DNA of 64,000 nt from Cymbidium sinense (Eukaryota; Streptophyta; Magnoliopsida; Asparagales; Orchidaceae): positions 19,803,808 to 19,867,807 of the forward strand of contig CM038214.1 of assembly GCA_021442155.1 (NCBI GenBank). Direction: 5' to 3'. Shown in pieces: positions 48,658 to 61,700 of this stretch. The position numbers were made by a program, and so were the translations under genes. Positions within the stretch are counted from its first letter, which is position 1, and each line of letters opens with the position of its first letter. Below the pieces are notes generated by a model. That model was not told where the DNA came from. It did no database searches and saw nothing but the letters and a program-made list of their open reading frames with translations.

Positions 48658-51600
48658 AGTGTTAGTTTAGGGTTTATGGTTTAAGGTTTAGGGCTTAGGG
48701 TTTTGGGTTTGGGGATTATGATTTAGTGTTTTGGGTTTTAAGAATTATGGTTTAGGGTTTAGTGTTTAGGAATTAAGGTTAGGTGTTTTAGGGTTTAGGA
48801 TTTAGAGTTTAGGGTTTATGGTTAGCTTAGGATTTAGGGATTGTTTAGGGTTTAAGGTTTAGGCTTTAGGGTTTAGGGTTTTAAGGATTAAGGTTTAGGG
48901 TTTAGGGTTAGTTTAGGGTTTAGGTTTCAGTTTTAGGGTCAGGGTTTAGGTTTAGAGTTCATGGTTTTGGGTTTAGGGTTTTATGATTTAGGGTTTAGGG
49001 TTTAAGGTTTAGGGTTGTAAGCTTAGGGTTGAAGATTTATGGTTTAGGGTAGTTTTAGGCTTTAGGTTTAGGGTTTAGGATTTAGGATTATATTTTAATT
49101 ATAAAAAACTAAGTAAAATGGTATGTTTAGGTTTATTTAGTTTATTTTATTTATTTATTTTAGTTTATTTTATATTTTATTTTTATTTAGGTTTATTTTT
49201 TATTTTTATTTAGGTTTATTTTTTATTTTTTATAGTTTGTTTCATTTATTTTAGGTTTATTTATTTTAGTTTATGTTTTTATTTATGTTTATTTTTTAAG
49301 TCTAATTTAGGTTTATTTTTATTTTTTAGTTTAGTTTTATTTTTATTTTATTTTTAAGGTTTATATATTATTTTATATTTTTAGGTTTAGGTTTAGGTCT
49401 ATATTTTCTTTTTTTTAGATTTAAGTTTGAGGTTTTTGTTTTAGGATTATATTTAGGTTTTAATTTTTTTAGTTTAGGTTTAGGTTTATTTTTAGTTTAT
49501 TCTATTTTATTTATTTAAGTTCTGGTTTAGGTTTAGGTTTAGGTTTATTTTATTTTTATTTTAGGTATAGGTTTTATTTAGTTTAGGGTTTAGATTTTAT
49601 TTTTAGGTTTATTTTTTAGGTTTAAATTTTTGTTTAGTTTTTATTTCATTGTATTTTAGGTTTATTTTATTTATATTTTAGGTTTAGTTTTTTATTTTAT
49701 TTAGGTTTTATTTTTAGTTTGGTTTAGGTTTTTTATTTAGTTTAGTTTAATTTTATTTTATTTTTTAGTTTAGGTTTAGGTTTTACTATTAGGTTTATGG
49801 TTTATTTATGGTTAATTTAGTTTAGTTTAGGTTTGGGGGTTTAAGTTTAGGTTTAGGGTTTTATTTTAGGGTTTAGGTTTAGGTTTAGTTAGGTTTGAGT
49901 TTAACATTTAGGGTTTTAGTTTAGGGTTTAGTGTTGAGTTTAGGGTTTAGGGTTTTAGTTATAGGTTTAGTTTAGGTTTAGGTTTAGGTTTAGGAGCTTA
50001 GGGTTTTAGTGTTTAGTTAGGATTATAGTTTTAGGTTTTAGTTTAGGTTTAGGTTTAGTTTTTTAGGTTTAGGTTTAGGGTTTAGGTTTTATGATTCTGG
50101 TTTAGGGTATAGTTTTAGGGTTTAAGGTTTAGGTTTAAGTTTAAAGTTTAGTTTAGAGTTCATTTAGGGTTTAGGGTTTAGGTTTACTTTTAAAATTAAA
50201 AGGTTTAAGGTTTTATTTAGTTTATTTACTTTATTTTAAAGTTAGTAAGGTTTAGGGTTTAGGGTTTAGGGTTTAGGTTTTTTTGGGGTTTAGGTTTAGG
50301 TTTTGGGTTAGTTTAGGGTTTTAGTTTATTTAGGATTTAGGGTTTATTTATTTTATTCTTTATTTTTAGTGTAGTTGATTTATTTTAGGTTTATCTATTT
50401 TAGTTTAGGCTTTTATTTTAGTTTATTTTTTAGGTTTTGGTTTAGCTTTGGTTTATTTTCTAGTTGAGTTTTATATTTATTTTATTTTTTAGGTTTAAGT
50501 TTATTTTTTAGTTGAGTTTTTTTTATTTTTTTATTTTTTAGGTTTAGGTCTTTAGGTTTTTAGTGTTTAGGTTTTAGGGTTTAGGGTTTAGGGTTTACGG
50601 GTTTAGGGTTTAGGTTTATAATTTAGGGTTTTAGGGTTTAGGTTTCGTTTAGGCTTTAGTCTTTCTTTTTAAGTTTTAGGTTTAGGTTTAGTTTAGGGTT
50701 TAGGTTTAGGGTTTGTTAGGGTTTAGGGTTTAGGGTTTAGGGTTTTGTGTTTAAGTTTAGGGTTTGGGTTTAGGGTTTTTGGTTTTTGGTTTAGGATTTT
50801 AGGGTTTAGGGTTTAGGGTTATAGGTTTAGGGTTTAGAGTTTAGGGTTTAGGGTTAGTTTAAGGTTTAGTGTTTAGGGTTATGTTTTATTTTGTTTATTA
50901 TTATTTTTATTATTATTTTATCTTTTTTTAAATTAAGTAAACTTAGTAAATTAGTAAGTTTATGTTAATTTAGTTTATTATTTTTTTATTTTAGTTTATT
51001 TTATTTTTTATTTTTATTTCAGTTTATTTTTATTTTTATTTAGTTTAGTATATTTAATTTAGGTTTATTTAGTTTAGTTTTTTTTATTTTAATTTATTTT
51101 TTAGGTTTAGGTTTAGGTTTATTTTTTAGTTTAGTTTGATTTTTATTTTATTTTTTAAGTTTTAGTTTTATTTTTTTTTTTTTGGTTTAGATTTAAGTTT
51201 TTATTTTATTTTTTTAGGTTTAGGTTTTGGGCTTTTATTTTAGGTTTTTTAGGTTTATTTTTGAGTTTAGGTTTAGGTTTATTTTTTGTTTATTTTATTT
51301 TATTTAGGGTTTAGGTTTAGGTTATTTTAGGTTTAGGTTTAGGTTTCATTTATTTTGGTTTAGTTTATTTTAGTTTAGTTTAGGTTTATTTTATTTTTAT
51401 TTTAGGTTTAGTTTTTTTTATTTTATGGTTTAGGTTTTATTTTATATATATTTTTAGGTTTTATTTTAGGTTTATTATTTAGGTTTAGGTTTATATTTAG
51501 TTTTTATTTTATTTTATTTTAGGTTTATTTTATTTTTATTTTATGTTTAGTTTTTATTTGATTTAAGTTTTTAATTTTGTAGTCTAGTTTAGTTAATATT

Positions 51601-53935
51601 TATTATGTTTTAGTTAAGTTTTAAATTTTTATTTTATTTTCTTTTTAAGGTTTAGGTTTAGGTTTAGGTTTTAGTTTATGTTTTTTTTAGTTTTTTAATT
51701 TTATTTTGTTTTAGGTTTTTTATTTATTTTATTTTTAAGTTTTATTTAGTTTAGGTTTAGGTTTTTAAGTTTTTGGGGTTTATGGTTTGGGATTAGGGTT
51801 TGGAGTTTATGGTATAGGGTTTAGGGTTGTAGATTTTAGGGTTTAGGTTTTAGGGTTTAGGGTTTAGGGTTTAGGGTTTAAGGTTGTAAGTTTAAGGATC
51901 ATGGTTTTTTTGTTTTATTTTATTTTTTTATTTTTTATTTTTTTTAAATTAAGTAAACTAGTAGGTTTATGTTTATTTAGCCTATTTAGTTTATTTTTTA
52001 ATTATCTTAGTTTATTTTATATTTTATATTTTATTTTTATCTAGTTTAGTTTTTTTATTTCAGGTTTATTTATTTTAGTTTATTTTTAGCTTTAGGTTTA
52101 GGTTAAGGTTTATTTTCTAGATTAGTTTTATTTTTATTTTAGTTTTTAGGTTTAGGTTTAGGTTCGGATTTTTATTATATTTTATTTTAGGTTTAGGTTT
52201 TAGGTTTTTATTTTTGGTTTTTTTTTCTTATTTTTAGTTTACTTTATTTTGTTTATTTTTTTTTTTTATTTTTTTTTTTTTTATTATTATTTTTTATTAT
52301 TTTATTTTATTTTATTTTTTGTTTAGGTTAGGTTTATTTTATTTTTTTATTTTTTTTATTTTAAGTTTAGTTTTTATTATTTTATTTGTTTAATTTATTT
52401 TAGGTTTATTTTTTTTTTAGTTTAGGTTTATTTTTTTTTATTTTAATTTTATTTATTTAGGTTTATTTTTTAGGTTTAGGTTTATTTATTTGTTATTTTA
52501 TTTTGGGTTTAATTTAGGTTTTTTTTTTTTTTTATTTATTTATATTATTATTATTTTTATTATTATTATTTTAATTAGAATTTTAGGTTAGGTTTATTTA
52601 TTTATTTTTTTATTTTAATTATTAATTTTATTTTTAAATTTGATTTAGGTTTATTTTATTTTTTATTTTAATTTTATTTATTTTAAGTTTATTTATTTTA
52701 GTTTAGGATTTTTATTTTAGTTTAGTTTTAGGTTTAGTTTAGGTTCATTTTTTAAAAGTTATATTTTTATTTAATTTTTTGGTTTGATTTTATTTTAATT
52801 TTAGGTTTATTAGTTTAGGTTTTATTTATTATTTGGGTTGGTTTTAGGTTTTTATTTTAGGTTTATTTTTAGATTTAGGTTAATTTTTTTAGTTAATTTT
52901 ATTTTATTTTAGTTTAGGTTTTTTTTTAGTTTATTTAGGTTTGTTTTTTTAGTTTAGTTTATTTATTTTAGGATTATTTTTAGGTTTAGGTTTTTTATTT
53001 ATTTTATTATTTTAGGTTTATTTTATTTTTATTTTAGGTTTAGTTTATTTTATTTGGGTTTTATTTTTAGTTTACTTTAGGTTTTTTATTTATTTTATTT
53101 TATTTTAGTTTTTATTTTTTTTTTTTAGGTTTAGGTTTTTTTAGATTTAGGTTAGGTTTTGTTTGGGTATTTTATTATTTATTATTTTATTTTATTTTAG
53201 GTTTTTTATTTATTTTTTTTTAGGTTTTATTTAGTTTAGATTTTTTAGATTTTTAGGTTTATTTATGGTTTATTATAGATTTTATGGTATAGTTTAAGAT
53301 TTAAGGTTTGGGGTTTAGGTTTAGGTTTTTAAAGTTTAGTGCTTTTTATTTGTCTTTATTTTTTAAATTTTTATTTTTTTAAATTAAACTTTAGGTTTAG
53401 GTTTATTTAGTTTATTTTTATTTATTTTTTTGTTTTATTTTTTATTTTTTTATTTAGTTAATTTTTTTATTTTATTTAATTTAGTTATTTATTTATTTTA
53501 TTTTTTTAAGGTTTGGTTTAGGTTTAGGTATTTTTAGTTTAGTTTAATTTTTTTTATTTTTTTAGGTTTAGGTTTATTTTTATTTTTTAGGTTTAGGTTT
53601 TTTTTTTATTTTTTTTTAGGTTTAGGTTTTAGGTTTTTTGGTTTTTTATTTTAGGTATTATTTTTTACTTTAGGTTTAGGTTTATTTTTTAGTTCATTTA
53701 TTTTATTTAGTTTAGGATTTGGTTTAGTTTATTTTAGGTTTAGGTTTAGGTTTTATTTATTTTAGTTTAGTTAGTTTAGTTTAGGTTTATGTTTATTTAT
53801 TTTATTTGTTTATTTTAGGTTTAGGTTTAGGTTTTCTTTTTTTTTTGTAGTTTAGGGTTTAGGTTTTATTTATTTATTTATAGGTTTTATTTTTTTATTT
53901 TTTTAGGTTTAGGTTTTTTATTTTTATTTAGAGTT

Positions 53936-54420
53936 CTATACCATCCTTATCTTTTGGTAGTAGGAACCCAGATAACACATTGAACACTTTAGAGTCGATT
54001 TATTTACCGATGTGCAACACACTCCTTTCACATTTTGTTTCAGTCTCGGTGTTGCATTTGATTGGTATGTTGAAGTACCCAATGGTTGGTGAAGACTTTT
54101 TTATTGAGTTGAAGCACCTCTTCATCAAGAGGTTTCTTTGGAGCTCAATAGAGGGAGATGCTTATAGGTGACCTCATTATAGAGAAACAAAACTCAATGA
54201 GTCCCTTGTTGATTACATTCTCCTGGTGGCATTGAGCACAATCTGAATATCGAACAACATGCCATTAAAATTCTACTCAAGAATATCCATCCCATCGCCT
54301 TCATGCTTAAGTGCTCTACCATCAAAACATTCAGAAATTGATCAGAAGCTATAAGAGGAAGCCAAATAGTTGCACCTAACCAATCATCTAGGCCCAAGCA
54401 TGAAGGTGTTTGTGGTGAAA
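53936..54420 (+). pseudogene. Ty3/gypsy gag fragment, copy 3
   Basis: It starts directly after array sequence at the same gag position as 32105: TACCATCCTTATC..GGTAGTAGGAACCC, compared with CCACCATCCTTC..GCAGTGGGAACCC there. It runs through SVSVLHLIGMLKYP (equivalent to the AFDWY region of copy 2, with changes), IELKHLFIKRF and NESLVDYIL. It is replaced at about 54420 by the mobile element, much earlier than in copy 2. An open frame covers 53980-54171 but is only a small part of gag. Nonfunctional. Confidence 0.75.
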
Positions 54421-54499
54421 TATTTTTAAATTTCTAAGAGTAATACTTCCATCTTCAATCTATGTGGATAAAATGAAGATAGAAATATACTCTTTTATG

Positions 54500-54690
54500 C
54501 ATTTGGACACCGGATAGATCCTGGATGTTCTTATTAGGTGATGGTATGACATTGAGGAGAGGTGTACTATCTCAAAAGATAGAAGTCACCACCCTATAAT
54601 GGACCTAATCACCTCAATAAGGACTCCTAAAGACAATTGGTCAACATGTGCACTAGAGATTCTTCCCCTACTTTACAAGAAAAAGTAAAG
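54500..54690 (+). pseudogene. conserved reading frame of unknown function, copy 3
   Basis: From 54545 the frame reads YDIEERCTISKDRSHHP, then IMDLITSIRTPKDN and LEILPLLYKKK to a TAA near 54690. It parallels the minus-strand frame ending at 7959. After the stop, similarity continues in shifted frames to IVNYIVRRG near 54760, so an indel and a stop truncate it. Nothing in it matches a motif I can name. Its position just inside the left end of the mobile element is the same in all copies. Confidence 0.45.
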
Positions 54691-57621
54691 CATGATTTAT
54701 TTTAAACTGGGTTCATTAAGTTCCCTACAGGGGCAAGCTCCCATAGTTAATTACATCGTGAGAAGGGGATTCTTTAGGAATACTGTCGATTAAGGTAAAT
54801 GATCATTGTCTCCAAAGATTTCAAATATGTAGGACTATCAAATGTTTATTTTAGAAGATCAAATGAGATTGATTAAAGAGAGGGAGTTATTATCAAAGCC
54901 AAAAGAAGATAAGTAGGAAATTCTCATGATGATAGGAAACCTAACGAGCATTTGAAACTATCCTATGGTTGGGCTTTACATTTTTGAAATTGAATTAATT
55001 TGTTTGAGTTGAATTTTTCATTAGAAATTTAGGGCTTATGATTCTATAACACAAGATTGTGGAAATGCCTAAGAGGTGAGGATTTATACTTCAAAGGGGA
55101 GAAGCAACCTTATAACTTAAATATAGGGAGATTTGGCGAGGGCCAAAAGCATGACCTAAATCAAAGGTGAAAATGGGCATTTGCTTTGCCTCCATAAGAG
55201 AGGACAAACCACCCGAATATTTGGACTTACAATCACCTGGGGGTGGCCACCAACTAACTCCTCCTATGATTTTAAATTCATGTAGGCAAGGCATATGCTT
55301 TATGCAAGATAGCTAGGCTGTTATTTATTTTAGAAAGAGACTAAGTCCTTAAACTCACTCCCACAAGACTAGATCATCTATGGGTATGAAAAATGACCTA
55401 GATCTAATGCAAATCATATTACATTTTTTTTCACTTTTGGACAATCATTTTACTCAGGCTTATAGGATTCATATGCCTAATGCATGAGAAATAAGATTAT
55501 GGGCCAAAATTAGCAATAAGGGGAGGTGTGTTTCCATGGCTCTTAGTTAAGCCAAGTTCTCAGCAAGGTGGAAGCTCTCCATTCAAGAGTGAAACAATAT
55601 ACTTTTGTGCATGATGTTATGAAAGAAATACTCATCCACCTAAGGGGTTGCTAATTCTTTTATCTAGATTATAACTAAGACTTTAAATGAGGTTATTTGT
55701 TATTTATTTTCAATTTTGAGTTGATTAATTTGATAGAAGATTTATTTTCCCTAAGATCCTAATCGTCATCCAGCCATACATCAAGTAAGGAAAAACTATG
55801 AAAAGGACACCATCTTAATGCACAAGATAAACAAAACATCAAACATTTTATAAAGCTAATTGTAAAGAATAAAAGTCCATTTGTGGTCGGGAACCACAAC
55901 ACAAACTCGAAAACAAATTGGGTAGCCGAGCTCTTACTTATACAACAATTACAAACAAATTAATTTACAATCAAGTAAGAAATTCATGTTATGGGGGTCT
56001 TCATTTTTCATTTCTTCTTTCTTGTTTTCTTCATTCTTCTTTGGTTCCTTCTTTTGGATAGTTGGAATGTGGATGCTCCAAAGGCTTCACATGGTACATA
56101 AGATGAGATCTTATAATGCTCATCCTAATCCCCATAACAATCATTCCAAAATCTAATTGCAAAATAACATGAAAAGGAAAAGTAAATCTAACCAACACCT
56201 AGAAAATAGAGATTCTAAACAAACCATAAAAATTCTAAGAATATATATTGGACTTAGCACCTCACACATGGGTAACCAAGTCCACTTGGCCTATTGGATT
56301 ATGCTTGGGGTATAAGCACACACGCTTATATTTTTATTACAACACCCCTTAAGCATAATCCCCTAGAAAATAATGATTAGACTAAATCGTCTACCATTCA
56401 TTCTACACACATTTATCCTAACATCAGACTAAAACAAAATATCACAAAACAAAAGAAAACATCAAACCATGCACCCTAACCAAAAGCTAGAAGTGGTGAC
56501 TTAGTCTAATGTGTGCTATAAAGGTTTGTGTGGTATGCTTAGCTATGGCTTTAAGGTTTGGATTCTCTAAGTGTGAAGATATTCAACTTACATGGGTGGT
56601 TTCATTTAAGTGTTTAGTTGATTTGGGTTAATTTTATTTGATGCTTTGTTTAGGTTTGATTGAACCTACAATTAATTACTAAGTTATAAAGAGAGGGAAA
56701 AGAGAAGAGAACTTCTCTTTCCTTTCCCTAAGTAAGCTTCTAAAGTAGATTCATGTTTGATTTTGTTTAGTGAATGTTTTATTATGTGTTTTAATTAATC
56801 CTAAGTTTAGATCAACTCTAAACAAACCTATTCAAAAATAAAGGCATTTTAAGATTAAGTAAAGTGAATTAATATTACAAAACACACATCACTTCATTTC
56901 TTTCCCAACTTGTATAACATGCATATGAATGAATCCTAAGCATATCTATACAAACAAATGGAAGCACACTTTATGATGAATGCTAAGTGAGTTACTTAAG
57001 AAAATTTGAATTCTTTATGATGCATGATTTTCATTAAGTAGAAAGAGGTTTTCTTATCCATTTTTCACATGCACACATGTATGTATAAAGGCATAAGTGT
57101 GTATGGTGCCATTGTTAGCACAGGATGTAAAGTACAAGACTTAGGAAACTTAAAGCCTGAACCTAGGGTTGTCAGGACTAATATACCGGTTCCTTAAATA
57201 CAAACAAATGAACAAAAGAAATGAATGGAAAAAGAAAGATGCAAAAAGTGTGTATTTGTTTATTTATTTTGTTTATGCAATTTATATGTACAAGTGTGGA
57301 TATCCTTCTTAAGTAATAGCATAGGAATGAATATGAATGGGATTAGGCAAGTGTTGTGTTCTTCTCAAATGAACTATACACTTTTCCAAATCCTATTCAA
57401 CACTATGCTAAAAGAAAAGAGAAGGAATGCCACACTATGCACAACTTCATATTTATATCCACATGCAAGCTCATAAATAATTATATGTAGCACACTTTCA
57501 ATTTTAGGTGTTTGATTTATAGATTTTGAAAATAGTTTTGGATTTAGTAGTGATAATAGCCATTCATATTTTACTTTACTTTGCAATTTGACATGAAGAA
57601 AACATTTCATTTTTAATTCTT

Positions 57622-58287
57622 AAGGAAGGGGGTTTAAGGAATATCTTAAGGAAAGTACTAAAGTGAAAGCATGTAAACACATTCACCTAATTAATTCCTA
57701 AAGACAATCTTATGAAATAAGAAAGTTTAAAGCAAATCAAGTTATTTTAAGGAAGGTTTGATTTTGTTTTGAGTTTGATTTAATTTGAAATCAGGTGAGT
57801 TTATTGTTCCTAACCCACATATGTTAGTTGTTTCAATTTAATTTTTAGGTGACTAGATCAATTTTATGCTTTGGTTTAGGTTAAGGTATGAATTAAGTGT
57901 GTTAATTACACCTTACACACCACCTTAGCATAGTTAATCAAATAATTATGAGCCAATGATATGACATAAAACCACACAAGGAATTTAAATCAGTAATTCA
58001 CCTAAGAAGAAAAGGGCCAAATGTATTTGGCTCATGATTAATGATTAATTAAGCTAAGGGGTTTAAGTTAAGAAATTTCATAACCTCTCACATATATGAA
58101 TTGGATTTTGATTTCCTTAATTGTACTTGCTCTTGAACACCTAAGCATCTACCCAAGATAGAATAGTTATTCTCTAGAAATTTTTTAATTTTATGAAATT
58201 AATTAAGGGGGTAATTAGTGAATTAACACTTAGTTAAGGTTGAATTAAGGAAGGAAGGGGGGTTTAAGGAATATCTTAAGGAAAGTA
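57622..58287 (+). repeat. near-identical 36-bp direct repeat pair inside mobile-element copy 3
   Basis: GGTTTAAGGAATATCTTAAG, flanked by AAGGAAGGGG on the left and GAAAGTA on the right, occurs at 57622-57657 and again at 58251-58287. The copies differ only by one G in the G-run. The sequence between them (about 590 bp) is AT-rich with no gene. Confidence 0.8.
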
Positions 58288-58744
58288 TCCCAAAATTATT
58301 CCCTAAACCTCATATTCACTTAATAAAAACTTAATTGACTCAATCAGAGGGTTAAACCACTAATTATAACCTTAATTAAGCTTAATTACCTTAAGGTAGT
58401 ATTAAGGAATGAATTATCAATTCCTCTAATTAAGAAACTAATAAATCAGGAGAAAATTAGGGGAAGCAGGAGTCATCCCACTAATTATGCACAAGAAGTT
58501 TGGGATTAACTTGTAGAGTAATTAAAGGGTAATTAGCAAAATAACATTCCTAATAAAACTTAAATCTAGAGAAAAACACTATTCAAAATCCATTGTAATT
58601 ATTTTTAGAATATTCTATGTTCAATTATCTATCAAATGCAATTTATTTCATACTTTTTTGATTTTTCTAGGCTTGGGATATGAATTTAGGAAGTTTTCAT
58701 GATTAATTAGGTCATTTAACCTAATTAAATGTTGGTTTGATATG

Positions 58745-61700
58745 GGTTTAGGTTTATCTTTAGTATATTTTATTTTATGTAGTTTAGGTTTAGGTTTAGG
58801 CATAGTTTATTTTAGGTTTAGGTTTAAGTTAATTTTATTTTAGCTCAGTTTATTTTAGTTTAGGTTTAGATTTATTTTATTTATATTTTAGGTTTAGTTT
58901 TTTTTTTTAGTTTAGGGTTTAGGTTTTTTTATTTATTTTTAAGTTTATTTTTTAAGTTTAGGTTTTTATTTAGTTTTTATTTTATTATATTTTAGCTTAA
59001 TTTTATTTTTATTTTATGTTTAGTTTTTATTTTAATAAAATTTTTTATTCTTAGGTTTATTTTATTTTTTTAGTTTAGTTTAGCTATTTATTTATTTTAT
59101 TTTAGTTTATTTTTATTTTTCTCTTTTATTTTATTTTTAGAGTTAGGTTTAGGTTATAGTTTATGTTTTTATTTTATTTAGGATTAGGATTTTTCATTTA
59201 TTTTGTTTTTATGTTTTATTTAGTTTACGTTTAGGTTTTAGGTTTCTAGAGTTTAGAGTTTAAGGTTTAGGGTTTAGGGTTTATGATTTATGGTTTTAGG
59301 ATTTAAGGTTTAGGGTTGATGGTTTAGGCTTTAGGATTTAGGCTTTAGGGTTAACTTAGAGTTTAAGATTTTGAGTTTATGACTTATGATTTAGAGTTTA
59401 GGATTTAGGTTTTGGGTTATGGTTTAGGGTTTAGGATTTAGGTTTTAGGGTTTAGGGTTTAGGACTTAGGGTTTTGGTTTAGTGGTTAGTTAGTTTAGGG
59501 TTTATAGTTAGTTTTAGGGTTTAGGGTTTAGGATTTAGTAGGGTTTAGGGTTTATGTTTATTTAGTTTTTTTATATTTTCTTTTGGTTTATTTATTATTC
59601 TTATTTAGTTTAGTTTATTTATTTTAGTCAAGGTTTATTATGTTAGTTTATTATTTAGGTTTAGGTTTAAGTTTAAGTTTAATTTTTATTGTTTATTTTT
59701 TTATTTTTATTTTTATTTTTTAGGTTTAGGTTTTACCTTTTATTTTTAAGTTTAGGTTTAGGTTTTTATTTTATTTTTTTAGGTTTAGGTTTTAGGTTTT
59801 TATTTTAGGTTTATTTTTTAGTTTGTTTTTAGGTTTCTATTTTTAGGTTTATTTATTTTATTTTAGTTTAGTTTAGTTTAGGTTTAGGTTTAGGTTTACT
59901 TTATTTTATATTTTTGGTTTAGATTTTTTTTTAAATTTAGGGTTTAGGTTTTATATTTAATTTATTTTAGGTTTATTTTTAGGTTTAGGTTTTATTTATT
60001 TTATTTTAGTTTAGTTTTATTTTTATTTTATTTTATTTTAGGTTTAAGTTTGGGTTTAGGTTTTAGTTTAGGTTCTTATTTTATTTTATTTTTTTATTTT
60101 ATTTAGGTTTATGTTTTTAATTTATTTTATTTTTTAGGTTTTATTTAGATTAAGTTTTGGTTTTTAAGTTTTTAGGGATTAGGGGTTAGGGTTTAGGGGT
60201 TAGGGTTTAGGGTTTACATTTAGTTTAAGGGTTTATAGTTAGGGTTTTATTTATGTATTTTATTTGTTATTTTTTTTAAAATTAAAAGGTAGGTTTAGCA
60301 TTATGTAGTGTATTTTTTATTTATTTGAGTTTAATTTCTTTTTTATTTTTAGGTTTATGTTTAGCTTTTTATTCTATTTTTTTAGGTTTAGGTTTTAAGT
60401 TTTTATTTTAGGTTTATTTTTAGGTTTTATTTTTTATTTTAGGTTTATGTTTATATTTAGTTTATTTTGTTTTATGTAGTTTAGGTTTAGGTTTAGTTTA
60501 TTTTAGGTTTATGTTTAATTTAGTTTATTTTAGTAAAGTTTATTTTAGTTTAGGTTTAGATTTATTTTATTTTTATTTTATTTATATCGTTTAGGTTTTT
60601 TTTAGTTTAGGGTTTAGGTTTTACTTATTTATTTTTAGATTTATTTTTTAAGTTTAGGTTTTTATTTAGTTTTTATTTTATTATATTTTAGCTTAAATTT
60701 ATTTTTATTTTATGCTTAGTTTTTATTTTATTTAGGTTTTTTATTCTTAGGTTTATTTTATTTTTTAGTTTAGTTTAGGTTTTTATTTATTTTATTTTAG
60801 TTTATTTTTATTTTTCTAATTTATTTTATTTTTAGGGTTAGGTTTAGGTTGTAATTTAGGTTTTTATTTTATTTTATTATTTTATTTTATTTAGGCTTTT
60901 TTTTATTTTATTTTAGGTTTTATTTAGTTTAGGATTTTAGGTTTTAGTTTAGAATATAGAGTTTAGAGTTTTGGGGGTTTATGGTTTAGGGTTTTAGGGT
61001 TAGAGTTTAGCATTTAAGGTTTAGGGTTGTGTTTAGGCTATAGGATTTAGGGTTTAGGGTTAGTTTGTTTAGAGTTTTACGATTTATGGTTTGGAGTATA
61101 GGGTTTAGGGTTAGGATTATGGTTTAGGTTTTAGGGTTTGGTTTTAAGATTTAGGGTTTTGGTTTTAGGATTTAAGGTTTAGGACTTAAGGTTTAGGGTT
61201 TAGGGGTTAGGGTTAGTTTAAGGGTTTATGGTTTAGGATTTAATGTTTAGGGTTAAGGGATTAGGGTTTAGGGTTTTCTTTTTTTAAAAAAATTAGTAAC
61301 CGGAGCTTAGGTTTATTTAGTTTTTATATTTTTCTTTGGTTTATTTATTATTTTATTTAGTTTAGTTTTTTAGGTTTAGGTTTGGGCTTATGTTTACTTT
61401 TTAGTTTAGTTTTGTTTTTATTTTTATTTTTTAGGTTTAGGTTTTATCTTATATTTTTAGGTTTATGTTTAGGTTTTTATTTTATTTTTTTAGGTTTAGG
61501 TTTTTATTTAGGTTAATTTTTTGGTTTATTCTTAGGTTTCTATTTTCAGGTTTATTTATTTTAGTTTAGTTTAGTTTAGGTTTAAGTTTTGGTTTGCCTT
61601 ATTTTGTTTATTTTTAGTTTAGGTTTTCTTTTTTTAAATTTAGTGTTTTGGTTTTATTTTTTTATTTATTTTTAGATTTTATATTTAGGTTTTTTTTAAG

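Larger units (their letters stand above)
45437..53935 (+). repeat. telomere-like higher-order array, G-rich orientation (array 2)
   Basis: Same family as array 1. Transition anchors (TTTTTAAA..AAGTAAA..GTAGGTTTAGG or close variants) lie near 45560, 46975, 48145, 49090, 50190, 50925, 51940 and 53380, so spacing here is irregular (about 0.7 to 1.4 kb). Regular TTTAGGG blocks are clearest at 46240-46300, 47780-48130, 48660-49080, 50560-50880 and 51770-51900. Around 52240-52620 it grades into T-runs and ATT/TTATT microsatellite-like sequence. Two GRP fragments are embedded and listed separately. Nothing else is recognisable as a gene. Confidence 0.85.
54421..58744 (+). mobile_element. noncoding mobile element, copy 3
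   Basis: It starts near a TGTGGTGAAATA, reminiscent of the TGTGGTGTTT left end at 34285. It passes the conserved reading frame, the GTTGGGCTTTACA stretch (about 54970), the R region (55850-57100, with GGGTAGCCGAGCTC and AAGTGGTGACTTAG) and the TTAATTAA-rich part equivalent to 13040-13440 (58130-58560). It lacks anything equivalent to 13445-14331 and grades near 58745 into telomere-like DNA. It is more diverged than copies 1 and 2, and its 270-bp subrepeat is barely recognisable near 57109. The exact left end is uncertain. Confidence 0.65.
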
